This document shows positions 16,206-24,467 of a DNA stretch of 64,000 nucleotides, one piece after another (positions within the stretch are counted from its first letter, which is position 1; each line of letters opens with the position of its first letter). The translations under genes were made by a program, and so were the position numbers. Under the pieces are notes generated by a model, which saw nothing but the letters and a program-made list of their open reading frames with translations, did not search any database and had not been told where the DNA came from. Source of the DNA: Streptomyces curacoi (GTDB lineage: Bacteria > Actinomycetota > Actinomycetes > Streptomycetales > Streptomycetaceae); assembly GCF_001513975.1 (NCBI RefSeq), contig NZ_KQ947990.1, positions 242,095 through 306,094 of the forward strand. The letters run 5' to 3'.

Positions 16206-17711
16206 CTACGCCCCCGAGAAGCGCTCCCTGAGCTTGTACTTGAGCACCTTGCGCAGGGTCTCGTTGCGGGGAAGGGCGTCCACCACCTCCAGCTGCTCCG
16301 GCAGCTTGTGCGTCGACAGCCCTTCCCCGCGCAGATACGACGTCAGCTCGTCCAGGGTCGGCCTGCGGGCGCCCGCCGCCTGTTCCACGACCGCGCAGAC
16401 CCGCTCTCCGCGCTCCGCGTCCGGCAGCCCTATGACGGCCACGTCCGCCACCGCCGGATGCCTGTGCAGCAGGTCCTCGATCTCCTTCGCCGAGATGTTC
16501 TCGCCCTTGCGGATGATCACGTCCTTCAGCCGGCCGGTCAGCACCAGATGCCCGCTGTCCGTCAGACGGCCGAGGTCACCGGTCCGCAGGAACCCCTCCT
16601 CGTCGAAGGCCGCCGCCGACTGCGCCGGATCCAGATAACCCCGGCACACCGCCTCCCCGCGCAGTCGCACCTCGCCGTCCACGATCCGTATCTCCATCCC
16701 CTCCGGCGGCCGCCCCTCCGTCGTCGCCAGGTTCTCCGCCGTGTCGTCCGGCGCCCCCATCGTGATCATCGGTACCTCGGTCATGCCGTACCCGTGGGTG
16801 AGCTGCACGTCCATCTCGCGGACCACGGCGTGATAGAGCTCCGGCGGCTTCGGCGCCCCGCCGCCCGCCAGCAGCCGCAGCGAGGGGATCACCTTGCCGC
16901 TGCCGGGGTGCCTGCGCTGCTCCGTCAGGAGCATCGAGTAGAACGCCGTCGACCCGCCGGCGATCGTCACGCCGTGCCGGCGGTACCCCGCCAGCGCGTC
17001 GGGCAGCGCGAACTGCTCGAACATCACCGCCGGGAAGCCGTACAGCAGCAGCATCACCATGTAGTCCGGGCCGCCTATGTGGGCGTACGGGAAGGCGATC
17101 GAGCCCACGTCGTCGGCTGTCGGACGCAGGGCGTGCGCCAGGCACGAGCCGCCCGCGATCAGTGAGCGGTCCGTGTGCAGGACGCCCTTGGGGTCGGACG
17201 TCGTCCCCGAGGTCCAGTAGATCCAGCGCACCGAGGTGCCCTCGGCCGGCGGAGGCGGCAGCAGCGTCGGATCGCCGTCGGGCAGGGTGTCGTACGCCTC
17301 GATGATCCCCTTCGCGCCGAGGCGCCGTGCCATCTCCGTGTGGTCGAAGCCCCGCCACTCGCCCGGCACGGCGAAGAACTCCGCCTTGGACTCCCGCAGC
17401 GCGAAGCCGACTTCGCGGTCCCGGTAGAACGGGATGACCGGCGACTGGACGGCGCCCAGGCGGGCCAGTGCGAAGGAGAGCAGGGCCGTCTCGATGCGGG
17501 TGGGCAGCTGCCAGGCGACGACCGTTCCGGGCCGTACACCCATGTCGTACAGTCCGGCCGCCACCCGCTCGGCACGCGCGCGCAGCTCGCCGAAGCTCAG
17601 TGCGCGGTCGTCCTGGAGGAGGACGGGGCGGTCGGGGGTGCGGTCGGCGCGGCGGGCGAGAAGCTCCCAGAGGGTGCGCGAGGAACTCAGGGCGTGAGCG
17701 GTGTCGGTCAT
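16206..17711 (-). CDS. acyl-CoA ligase (AMP-forming), alicyclic or fatty acid type
   Basis: 501 residues, class I adenylate-forming enzyme. It activates a carboxylic acid to its AMP ester and then CoA thioester. The ATP loop WIYWTSGTTSDPKGVLHT (about residues 163-180), THGYGMTEVPMI, FLRTGDLGRL and the C-terminal LPRNETLRKVLKYKL with its lysine are all present. The sequence resembles cyclohexanecarboxylate-type ligases more than long-chain FadD, but this is only a guess. The promoter region carries a perfect copy of the shared operator (17730-17744). The acyl-CoA dehydrogenase pair is divergent, so the group probably acts on one substrate. Confidence 0.88.
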   Translation of the reverse strand: MTDTAHALSSSRTLWELLARRADRTPDRPVLLQDDRALSFGELRARAERVAAGLYDMGVRPGTVVAWQLPTRIETALLSFALARLGAVQSPVIPFYRDREVGFALRESKAEFFAVPGEWRGFDHTEMARRLGAKGIIEAYDTLPDGDPTLLPPPPAEGTSVRWIYWTSGTTSDPKGVLHTDRSLIAGGSCLAHALRPTADDVGSIAFPYAHIGGPDYMVMLLLYGFPAVMFEQFALPDALAGYRRHGVTIAGGSTAFYSMLLTEQRRHPGSGKVIPSLRLLAGGGAPKPPELYHAVVREMDVQLTHGYGMTEVPMITMGAPDDTAENLATTEGRPPEGMEIRIVDGEVRLRGEAVCRGYLDPAQSAAAFDEEGFLRTGDLGRLTDSGHLVLTGRLKDVIIRKGENISAKEIEDLLHRHPAVADVAVIGLPDAERGERVCAVVEQAAGARRPTLDELTSYLRGEGLSTHKLPEQLEVVDALPRNETLRKVLKYKLRERFSGA

Positions 17712-17729
17712 GACAGCCCCCTGCGTCAG

Positions 17730-17744
17730 CTGACGGTCAGTCAG
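17730..17744. promoter_or_regulatory. shared operator copy 1 (perfect)
   Basis: CTGACGGTCAGTCAG: both half-sites of CTGAC-N5-GTCAG are exact. It lies 19 bases upstream of the acyl-CoA ligase start and so should block its promoter when bound. Confidence 0.8.
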
Positions 17745-17820
17745 ATAGTGGCCAGAGCGTAGGGCTCGCCGCCTTGTCGGTCCAGGGGTGCGGGTCTAGC
17801 CTTCCGGTGGCCGAGATTTT

Positions 17821-17835
17821 CTGACAGGGCATCAG
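17821..17835. promoter_or_regulatory. shared operator copy 2 (one mismatch)
   Basis: CTGACAGGGCATCAG, one mismatch in the right half, followed by AT as in the extended consensus. It lies 31 bases before the acyl-CoA dehydrogenase start, so the two divergent units have one operator each, 91 bases apart. Confidence 0.65.
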
Positions 17836-17866
17836 ATTTCTGCCTCTGGCGGAGGGGGTCCCGCTC

Positions 17867-19000
17867 GTGGATCTGGCGTACACGCCCGAAGAAGAGGAGT
17901 TCCGCGCCCGGCTGCGGGAGTGGCTGGGCCGGGTCCTGCCCACCCTCGGGCCCAAGCCGTCACCGGACGACTGGCCGGGGCGCCGCGCCTACGACCTGCG
18001 CTGGCAGCGCATGCTGTACGACGCCGGGTACGCCGACGTGCACTGGGGCGGGACGCCGAGCGTCCGGCTGATCTTCCTGGAGGAGACCGAGAAGGCGGGC
18101 GCGCCCTATGTGGGCGCGGGCTTCGTCGGGCTGCTGCACGCGGGGCCGACCATAGCCGCCGAGGGAACCGCCGAGCAGCGGGCGCGCTGGCTGCCGCCGA
18201 TACTGCGCGGCGAGGAGGTCTGGTGCCAGGGCTTCAGCGAACCGGACGCCGGGTCCGACCTCGCGGCGCTGCGCACGCGCGCGTGGCGGGACGGAGACGA
18301 CTATGTGGTCAGCGGTTCCAAGATCTGGACCTCGCACGCCGAAGTGGCCGACTGGTGCGAGCTGTTGGTGCGAACCGACCCCGAGGCGCCCAAGCACCGC
18401 GGGATCAGCTGGCTGGCCATGCCCATGGACGCGCCGGGCATCACCGTACGGCCGCTGAGGACCCTGGCCGGGTCGGCGGAGTTCGCCGAGGTGTTCCTCG
18501 ACGAGGTGCGGGTGCCGGCCGCCAACCGGGTCGGGGACGAGAACGACGGCTGGCGCGTGACGATGGTGACCCTGTCCTTCGAGCGCGGCACGGCCTTCGT
18601 GGGCGAGGTGGTCGCGTGCCGGCGCGTACTGCGCGAACTCGCCGCTGAGGCACACAGGAACGGACGCTGGGACGATCCGGTGCTCCGGCGCAGGCTCGGG
18701 CGGCTGAACGCGGAGTTCCGGGCGCTGTGGCGGCTGACGCAGTGGAACGTGAGTGAGGCCGAGCTGACCGGCGGAGTGCCGGGAGTCGGGAGTTCGGTTT
18801 TCAAACTGAGGTTTTCGCACGCCCGTCAGGAGCTCTACGACGCGGGGGCCGACGTCCTCGGACCGGAGGCGCTGGACCTCGACCGCCCCTGGGTGCTCGA
18901 CCGGCTGTCCTCCCTGTCGTACACCATCGCCGCCGGCACCTCGCAGATCCAGCGGAACATCGTGGCCGAGCGGATTCTCGGGCTGCCGAAGGGGCGGTGA
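17867..19000 (+). CDS. acyl-CoA dehydrogenase, large subunit-like
   Basis: 377 residues, full-length flavin-dependent dehydrogenase that would introduce an alpha-beta double bond into a CoA thioester. The FAD/substrate loop WCQGFSEPDAGSDLAALRT (about residues 119-137) and YVVSGSKIWTSHA are canonical. The C-terminus AAGTSQIQRNIVAERILGLP is FadE29-like. The GTG start has GGAGGGGG. It ends three bases before a second, short dehydrogenase, so the two are co-expressed. In mycobacterial steroid breakdown such pairs form alpha2beta2 enzymes (FadE28-FadE29); I infer the same here. Confidence 0.92.
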   Translation: MDLAYTPEEEEFRARLREWLGRVLPTLGPKPSPDDWPGRRAYDLRWQRMLYDAGYADVHWGGTPSVRLIFLEETEKAGAPYVGAGFVGLLHAGPTIAAEGTAEQRARWLPPILRGEEVWCQGFSEPDAGSDLAALRTRAWRDGDDYVVSGSKIWTSHAEVADWCELLVRTDPEAPKHRGISWLAMPMDAPGITVRPLRTLAGSAEFAEVFLDEVRVPAANRVGDENDGWRVTMVTLSFERGTAFVGEVVACRRVLRELAAEAHRNGRWDDPVLRRRLGRLNAEFRALWRLTQWNVSEAELTGGVPGVGSSVFKLRFSHARQELYDAGADVLGPEALDLDRPWVLDRLSSLSYTIAAGTSQIQRNIVAERILGLPKGR

Positions 19001-19003
19001 CGG

Positions 19004-19879
19004 ATGCGTTTCCAACTGACCGAGGACCAGCGGGCGTTGCGGGACGGCGTGCGGGAGCTGCTGGCGCGGCGCTTCGGCCGGGAGGCGCTGCGGGCCGCCG
19101 TCGACGCACCCGGCCGCCTCGACCGGGCGCTGTGGCGGGAGCTCGGCTCGGCCGGGTTCTTCGCGCTGCGGCTGCCGGAGGCCGAGGGCGGAGTCGGACT
19201 CGGGCTGCCCGAGGCGGTGTTGGCCTTCGAGGAGGCGGGGCGCGCGCTGTTGCCCGGGCCCTTGGTGGCCACGCATCTCGCGGCGGGGCGGGTCCCCGGC
19301 GCGGCCACCGGGGAGGCGGTCGTGGCCGCCGTCGGCAACGGGCTGGTGGAGTGGCTCGCAGAGGCGGACGTCGTACGGGGGAACGCGGCGCGGGCTGTCC
19401 CGCTGCGGTCGGTCGACCCGCTGACGCCTCTCCACCGGGTCCCCGTGGCCGGCGGCGTGGACCCCGTCGCCGTGCTCCTCACCGCCGCCGAACAGCTCGG
19501 CAGCGCCACACGCGCGTGCGAGCTGGCCGTGCAACACGCCCGGGCGCGCGAGCAGTTCGGGCAGCCGATCGGTGCCTTCCAGGCGGTGAAGCATCTGTGC
19601 GCGGAGATGCTGGTGCGCACCGAGACGGCCCGTGCCGCCGTGTACGCGGCGGCCGTCACCGCCGACCCGGCCGACATCGACACCGCCCGGCTGCTCGCCG
19701 ACGAGGCCGCCGTACGCGGCGCCCGTGACTGCCTCCAGGTGCACGGCGGCATGGGATTCACCTGGGAGTTCGAGGTCCATCTGCATCTGAAACGCACATG
19801 GGTGCGGACACACCGTACGGGTGACGCTACGCAGAGTGAGGAGAATCTGGCCGCCGAACTTCTCGCCCAGTTGAGCTGA
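19004..19879 (+). CDS. acyl-CoA dehydrogenase, short subunit-like
   Basis: 291 residues against a usual 380. The N-terminal helical domain (FQLTEDQRALRDGVRELL) and C-terminal helical domain (AVQHARAREQFGQPIGAFQAVKHL, HGGMGFTWEFEVHLHLKR) are present, but the central beta-domain is almost absent (about residues 95-150). This is the shape of the partner subunit in heteromeric dehydrogenases such as FadE28. The start is three bases after the stop of the preceding gene. It is unlikely to bind FAD fully alone and should need the large subunit. Confidence 0.88.
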   Translation: MRFQLTEDQRALRDGVRELLARRFGREALRAAVDAPGRLDRALWRELGSAGFFALRLPEAEGGVGLGLPEAVLAFEEAGRALLPGPLVATHLAAGRVPGAATGEAVVAAVGNGLVEWLAEADVVRGNAARAVPLRSVDPLTPLHRVPVAGGVDPVAVLLTAAEQLGSATRACELAVQHARAREQFGQPIGAFQAVKHLCAEMLVRTETARAAVYAAAVTADPADIDTARLLADEAAVRGARDCLQVHGGMGFTWEFEVHLHLKRTWVRTHRTGDATQSEENLAAELLAQLS

Positions 19880-20372
19880 AAGCCTCTGGTCTGCGGTGTC
19901 GCCGACCGGTCTCGCGCGGATGTCGCGGATTGTGGCATACCGGAATTACGGAGCGTTGATATCGGGTTGTGTCCTACGCGTGACTCGTCACGGCCTGGAG
20001 TCGGCGGCCCGCTCCGGTACCTTGTGTGAGATGCGAGTGGTTCCGAGTACGAGCCATGCCGGAGTTGCCCTTGAGGCGGCTCCGGATCCGGCGGTGCGCG
20101 CCGCTGCTCGCAAGGCGGGAGGGCGTTCTGCCCCCGCCTGTTCGACTCTCCACGACAAGCGTCGCACAGTATGCCGCACGGGTACTCCTTCGCGCTGGAA
20201 TATGCCCGAAGCGCTTGTTGGGGTGACTGTACGTCAACCATGCTGTCAGCTAAGGGATTCACGTTCTGTGACCCTGGCTCTGGCCATTGTTCTGGCCATG
20301 AAAAGAATGGCTAGGATCGTGGCCCTCGTGAGGCGCGGGGCTATGTGTCCGCCGGTTCGGATGGTGTGAGCG
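19880..20372. other. 493-bp intergenic region
   Basis: No credible gene. It contains an inverted repeat CGTGACTCGTCACG near 19978-19991 and a direct repeat TGGCCAT-ttgttc-like near 20280-20298, close to the next start. It is probably the promoter region of the RsbW-like gene. No copy of the shared operator. Confidence 0.4.
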
Positions 20373-20849
20373 GTGCAGGTGCTTCAAGTGCAGCTGGAGA
20401 TCCGGCCCGACCCCGCTGAGGTGGGGCGAGCCCGGCGGTGGGCCCGCTCGCGGCTCGCCGGGTCCGGGATAGGGGCCGACGAGCCGCTCGCCGAGACGCT
20501 GATCCTGCTCGTCTCGGAACTGGTCACCAACGCCGTGGTGCACACCGGCTGTCCGGCCGTACTGCGGCTGTCCCTGCCAGGGGCCGCGCAAGGGTCCGCC
20601 ACCGTACGGCTGGAGGTGGCCGACCGCAGTGACCGCGCGCCGGTGCCCCGCTGTGCCGACGGTGACGCGACGGGGGGTCGCGGACTGGCCCTCGTCGACG
20701 GTCTCGCGGACCGGTGGGGCTGGAGCGCGGAGGGTGCCGGCAAGCGGATCTGGTGCGAACTGGACCGGAGTGCGCAGGCGGCCGGGTCCGCTTCGGTCTG
20801 CGGGTCCGGGGTGTCGGCGTACGAGGGGCTGGCGTACGAAGCGGTGTGA
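20373..20849 (+). CDS. RsbW-like ATP-binding protein (anti-sigma/HATPase)
   Basis: 158 residues with a single GHKL ATPase domain. The N box ILLVSELVTNAVVHTG (about residues 47-62) and the G boxes VADRSDRAPVP and GGRGLALVDGLADRWG (about 105-120) are intact. Such proteins bind sigma factors or act as serine kinases of STAS partners; Streptomyces has dozens. The last 25 residues are low complexity. It has no STAS gene beside it; the STAS protein at 15148 is the nearest. The GTG start was chosen for the length of the fold. Confidence 0.87.
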   Translation: MQVLQVQLEIRPDPAEVGRARRWARSRLAGSGIGADEPLAETLILLVSELVTNAVVHTGCPAVLRLSLPGAAQGSATVRLEVADRSDRAPVPRCADGDATGGRGLALVDGLADRWGWSAEGAGKRIWCELDRSAQAAGSASVCGSGVSAYEGLAYEAV

Positions 20850-21251
20850 CGGGCGCACGGCGCGGCAACTGCGCCGGGTTCGGTGCACGGTTGCAGAAAG
20901 CGCTGTCCCTGCCGCTCGGGCCGACATCGATGCGCCCGGGCATGCTTCTGTGCGCGCCTGCTGCAAATAGGGCTTAAGTAACAAATCCCCGAGTGGGTGT
21001 TGACGCCGCGTGTCCGGTTGATCACGCTTGTGGTCAGCGATTCGCCGCGAGGGGACGACGAGGGGTTCGGTGACGGAAGCCCTCGCCGAGTGTGGGTCGT
21101 GATTCGGCGTCGGTTTCTCTCGGGGTCTGGAGAAGCCGGGGCGGGTACGCCGGAGTCGGATGGCGGCGCGCGGCGCCGCGCTCGGAGCGGACGGGGCATC
21201 TCCCGCTTGAGCGCAGCCGGTAGTGGGGGAGCCGCGCCGCCAGCCGGCTTG
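20850..21251. other. 400-bp intergenic region
   Basis: No gene found. It contains a 14-bp palindrome GCGCGGCGCCGCGC (21168-21181) that could fold as a terminator for either convergent neighbour. The rest shows nothing notable. Confidence 0.4.
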
Positions 21252-22178
21252 TCAGAGCAGGGCCACGGGTGCGACGGGAGTCCCGGTGCCGCCCACGAAG
21301 GGCTCGGGCATCGCCGACAGCAGGAACGCGTAGCGGCCTTCTTGTCCACAGGCTGTGGACAACTTTTCGAGATTCCAGTTCTGGCCCTGGAGCATCCCCA
21401 TTTCCACCAGATCGAGCGCGTGCACAGGCAGCCACAAATCCTCTGTCTCCGGCGGAAATATCTCAAATGTGAGCGTGTCGTTGGCGACGGCCGCCACATC
21501 GCGCGCGTGGAACCACTCCGGCGTGCGGATCGACAGCCCGGGTGAGGGATAGCCGTACGCGTGCTTGTCGCCGGCGAGATAGACCTGGATCTGTCCAGTC
21601 CGGACGAGCACGATGTCGCCGGCGCGCACGTGCGTACCCGCCAGCTCCTCGGCGGCCTCCAGGTCCTCCGGCGTGACCGCGTGCCCGCCGTCGAGCCGGG
21701 TGACGCCACGCGCGCGTGCCACGTCCAGCAGCACCCCGCGCGAGACGACGTGCCGCGCCTTGTCGATGCCGCTGAACTCGGCGCCGCCGTGCGCGGTGAT
21801 GGTGCCGGCCGGGCGGCCGTTGTAGATCCGGCCCGAATGCGAGACATGGGTGAGCGCGTCCCAGTGGGTGGCCGCCTGCAGGCCCATGGTCACGGCGTCG
21901 TCGCTGCACGCGACGGTTCCCGGACCGAAGAGCTCCTGGTTGATCTGCACCATGGCGTGCAGGGGGTTGACGCGCCCGGGGATCAGACCGGTCTGTACGC
22001 CGTCGTGCTGGAGGGGGAGCGCGAGGGGGACGCGGCGGCCGGTGCGGACGCAGGCGGCCGCCTCGCGCACGACCTCGTCGGTGATCAGGTTGAGGGTGCC
22101 GATCTCGTCGTCGGCCCCCCAGCGGCCCCAGTTGTTCACGCGCTTGGCGATCTCGTGGAACTCGTCCGGCAGCGACAT
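21252..22178 (-). CDS. cyclase-family (kynurenine formamidase-like) hydrolase
   Basis: 308 residues from ATG 22178, which follows GGGGAGGACTC. The family (PF04199) comprises metal-dependent hydrolases of amides and lactones. The metal motif H-x-D-x3-H is present in THWDALTHVSHSG (about residues 104-116), and a later VPL-type region HALDLVEMGMLQGQNWNLE fits. It is longer than kynurenine formamidases and closer to the polyketide 'cyclase' branch found in degradation clusters. It is divergent from an SDR with an operator copy between. It may open a ring or hydrolyse a lactone in the regulon's pathway. A 1332-codon antisense frame continuing to 25250 is a shadow. Confidence 0.87.
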   Translation of the reverse strand: MSLPDEFHEIAKRVNNWGRWGADDEIGTLNLITDEVVREAAACVRTGRRVPLALPLQHDGVQTGLIPGRVNPLHAMVQINQELFGPGTVACSDDAVTMGLQAATHWDALTHVSHSGRIYNGRPAGTITAHGGAEFSGIDKARHVVSRGVLLDVARARGVTRLDGGHAVTPEDLEAAEELAGTHVRAGDIVLVRTGQIQVYLAGDKHAYGYPSPGLSIRTPEWFHARDVAAVANDTLTFEIFPPETEDLWLPVHALDLVEMGMLQGQNWNLEKLSTACGQEGRYAFLLSAMPEPFVGGTGTPVAPVALL

Positions 22179-22225
22179 GAGTCCTCCCCGGGGCTTGTGT
22201 CCGTGCGTCTGACGGGTCATAAAAT

Positions 22226-22240
22226 CTAACGGCCCGTCAG
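22226..22240. promoter_or_regulatory. shared operator copy 3 (one mismatch)
   Basis: CTAACGGCCCGTCAG, with A for G in the left half; flanks TCT...AGA keep the extended palindrome. It is 22 bases before the SDR start and 48 from the cyclase start, so it can control both. Confidence 0.65.
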
Positions 22241-22262
22241 AAACCGCGGGAAGGGGCCGGGT

Positions 22263-23174
22263 GTGGGGAACTTCTTGGCAGGCAGGGTCGTCGCCGTGAC
22301 GGGTGCCGGGCGGGGGATCGGGCGGGCGGTGGCGCTGGCGGCCGCGGCCGAGGGCGCGCGGGTGGTCGTCAACGACTACGGGGTGTCCGTGGACGGTGTC
22401 TCGCCCACGAGTGAGGTCGCCGAGGCGGTGGTCAAGGAGATCGAGGCGGCGGGCGGGGAAGCGGTCGCCGTGGCCGACGACGTGTCCACGATGGCGGGTG
22501 GGCAGCGGGTCGTGGACGCGGCCGTGTCGGCCTACGGGCGGCTCGACGGGGTCGTCTGCGTCGCCGGGATCCTGCGGGAGCGGATGCTGTTCAACATGAC
22601 CGAGGAGGAGTGGGACCCCGTCGTCGCCACCCATCTGAAGGGGACGTTCACGGTGTTCCGGGCCGCCTCCGCGGTGATGCGCGAGCAGCGGGCGGGGACC
22701 CTGATCGGGTTCACCAGCGGCAACCACCAGGGGTCGGTCTCGCAGGCCAACTACAGCGCGGCGAAGGGCGGGGTCATCTCGCTGGTGCGGAGCGCCGCGC
22801 TGGGCCTGAGCCGGTACGGGGTGACCGCCAACGCGGTGGCGCCGGTCGCCCGTACGCGGATGTCGGCGAACGTTCCCATGGAGCTGACGGAGATCGGGGA
22901 GCCGGAGGATGTGGCGGCCCTGGTGGTCTATCTGCTGTCGGACGCGGCTCGGGAGCAGGGGGTCACCGGGCAGGTGTACACCGCTGCCGGACCGAAGATC
23001 GCGGTATGGGCGCAGCCGCGTGAGCTGCGTGCCGTGTATGCCGAGGGGCCCTGGACGCCGGAGCGGATCGCGGAGGTTCTGCCCGGGTCGGTGGGGGTGG
23101 ATCCGATGCCGATGTCGGAGCGGGTGGAGGCGATGGCTCGGGCTGCGGCACGGAAGGAACGGCCGAACGCCTGA
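22263..23174 (+). CDS. short-chain dehydrogenase/reductase
   Basis: 303 residues. NAD(P) loop VTGAGRGIGRAVA (about residues 12-24), VVNDYG, the NAG-like CVAGILRERML, and catalytic NYSAAKGG with Tyr and Lys (about 162-169) plus an upstream Ser in GFTSGNHQG. The C-terminal extension after about residue 240 resembles the hydroxyacyl-CoA dehydrogenase type of peroxisomal multifunctional enzymes. It would oxidise a hydroxyacyl-CoA or steroid-like alcohol. It is first of a probable operon with the next dehydrogenase and alcohol dehydrogenase, although a repeat lies in the 135-bp gap. Confidence 0.9.
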   Translation: MGNFLAGRVVAVTGAGRGIGRAVALAAAAEGARVVVNDYGVSVDGVSPTSEVAEAVVKEIEAAGGEAVAVADDVSTMAGGQRVVDAAVSAYGRLDGVVCVAGILRERMLFNMTEEEWDPVVATHLKGTFTVFRAASAVMREQRAGTLIGFTSGNHQGSVSQANYSAAKGGVISLVRSAALGLSRYGVTANAVAPVARTRMSANVPMELTEIGEPEDVAALVVYLLSDAAREQGVTGQVYTAAGPKIAVWAQPRELRAVYAEGPWTPERIAEVLPGSVGVDPMPMSERVEAMARAAARKERPNA

Positions 23175-23200
23175 CAGCTCGGGACGGACGGTCGTACGGC

Positions 23201-23270
23201 GAGCGCGGTTGTCGGTGGCTGGTCGCCCCCACGCGGCGGAGCCGCATATCGACACAGCCCCGCGCCCCTG
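23201..23270. repeat. dispersed intergenic repeat, long form
   Basis: Minus-strand reading AGGGGCGCGGGGCTGTGTCG then GCGGCTCCGCCGCGTGGG and GCGACCAGCC; nearly identical to 12672-12730. Contains the self-complementary GCGGC-TCC-GCCGC. Lies between the SDR and acyl-CoA dehydrogenase genes, so may reduce read-through. Confidence 0.75.
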
Positions 23271-23309
23271 ACGGGACGCTGTGCCACCCGGTGATGACAA
23301 GGAGACCCC

Positions 23310-24455
23310 ATGGACTTCGGGTTCACGGCGGAGGATGAGGCGTTCCGTGTGGAAGCGCGGGCTTGGCTCGGCGAGCATGCCAAGGACGCTCAGGATCGTC
23401 GTACCTGGGAACGCACCCTCGGTAAAGCCGGGTGGATCGGGCTGGGTTGGTCCGAGGCCGGTTACGGCAATCGCAGCGCCACCCTCACCCAGCAGGTCGT
23501 CTGGGCCGAGGAGTACGCCCGGTCGGGCGCGCCGCCTCGCTCCGGGCACATCGGGGAGAAGCTGCTCGCGCCCACCCTCATCGCCCACGGCAGCGAGGAC
23601 CAGAAGGCCCGGTTCCTGCCGCCGATCGCCGCCGGGGACGAGCTGTGGTGCCAGGGGTACAGCGAACCCGGTGCGGGGTCGGATCTCGCCGGGGTGCGGA
23701 CGAAGGCCGAACTCGGTGCGGACGGGACCTACCGGGTCACCGGGCAGAAGATCTGGACCTCCCTCGCCCATGAGGCCGACTGGTGCTTCGTGCTCGCCCG
23801 TACGGATCCGGACTCGACCCGTCATCACGGGCTGACCTTCCTCCTCGTGCCCATGGACCAGCCGGGGCGCATCGAGGTGCGGCCCATTCGGCAGATGACC
23901 GGGACCAGCGACTTCAACGAGGTGTTCTTCGACGGGGCACGCGCGCGTGCGGAGCACGTCGTCGGGGGAGAGGGCGGCGGCTGGCGGGTCGCGATGAGCC
24001 TGCTCGGGTTCGAGCGGGGGGTGTCGACGCTTGCCCAGCAGGTGGGGTTCGCCGCGGAGCTGGAGCGGGTCGTGCGGACGGCCGTGGAGACGGGGGCGGT
24101 CGGTGATCCCGTCGTACGTGAGCTGGTGGTGCGGCAGTGGGCCGAGCTGCGGGTCATGCGGTGGAACGCCCTGCGGACGCTGGGCAGTTCGGGGCACGTG
24201 GGGGCGCCCAGCGTGGCCAAGCTGTTGTGGGGCGGCTGGCATCAGCGGCTCGGGGAGCTGGCGCTGCGGGTGCGGGGCGCGGCGGCGGCGGTCGGGCCGG
24301 CCGAGTGGTCGCCCTCGGCGCCGTACGAACTCGACGAGGTGCAGCATCTGTTCCTGTTCTCCCGGGCCGACACCATCTACGGCGGGTCCGACCAGGTTCA
24401 GCGCACGATCATCGCCGAGCGCGTGCTCGGTCTGCCGAGAGAGCCGAGAGGTTGA
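23310..24455 (+). CDS. acyl-CoA dehydrogenase
   Basis: 381 residues, full length. Start ATG 23310 follows AAGGAGACCCC, a near-ideal ribosome site. N-terminal helical domain (DFGFTAEDEAFRVEARAW), FAD loop WCQGYSEPGAGSDLAGVRT (about residues 112-130), VTGQKIWTSLAHEADW, and C-terminal IYGGSDQVQRTIIAERVLGLP. It resembles the FadE17/FadE29 branch acting on branched or ring-bearing CoA esters. It is nine or so bases from the alcohol dehydrogenase, thus co-transcribed. Confidence 0.92.
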   Translation: MDFGFTAEDEAFRVEARAWLGEHAKDAQDRRTWERTLGKAGWIGLGWSEAGYGNRSATLTQQVVWAEEYARSGAPPRSGHIGEKLLAPTLIAHGSEDQKARFLPPIAAGDELWCQGYSEPGAGSDLAGVRTKAELGADGTYRVTGQKIWTSLAHEADWCFVLARTDPDSTRHHGLTFLLVPMDQPGRIEVRPIRQMTGTSDFNEVFFDGARARAEHVVGGEGGGWRVAMSLLGFERGVSTLAQQVGFAAELERVVRTAVETGAVGDPVVRELVVRQWAELRVMRWNALRTLGSSGHVGAPSVAKLLWGGWHQRLGELALRVRGAAAAVGPAEWSPSAPYELDEVQHLFLFSRADTIYGGSDQVQRTIIAERVLGLPREPRG

Positions 24456-24467
24456 GGGGGCGGTGTG

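Noticed and set aside
22209..22223. A second operator half-site (CTGAC) next to copy 3
   Set aside because: The right half is ATAAA, so no dimer site; counted as chance or decayed.
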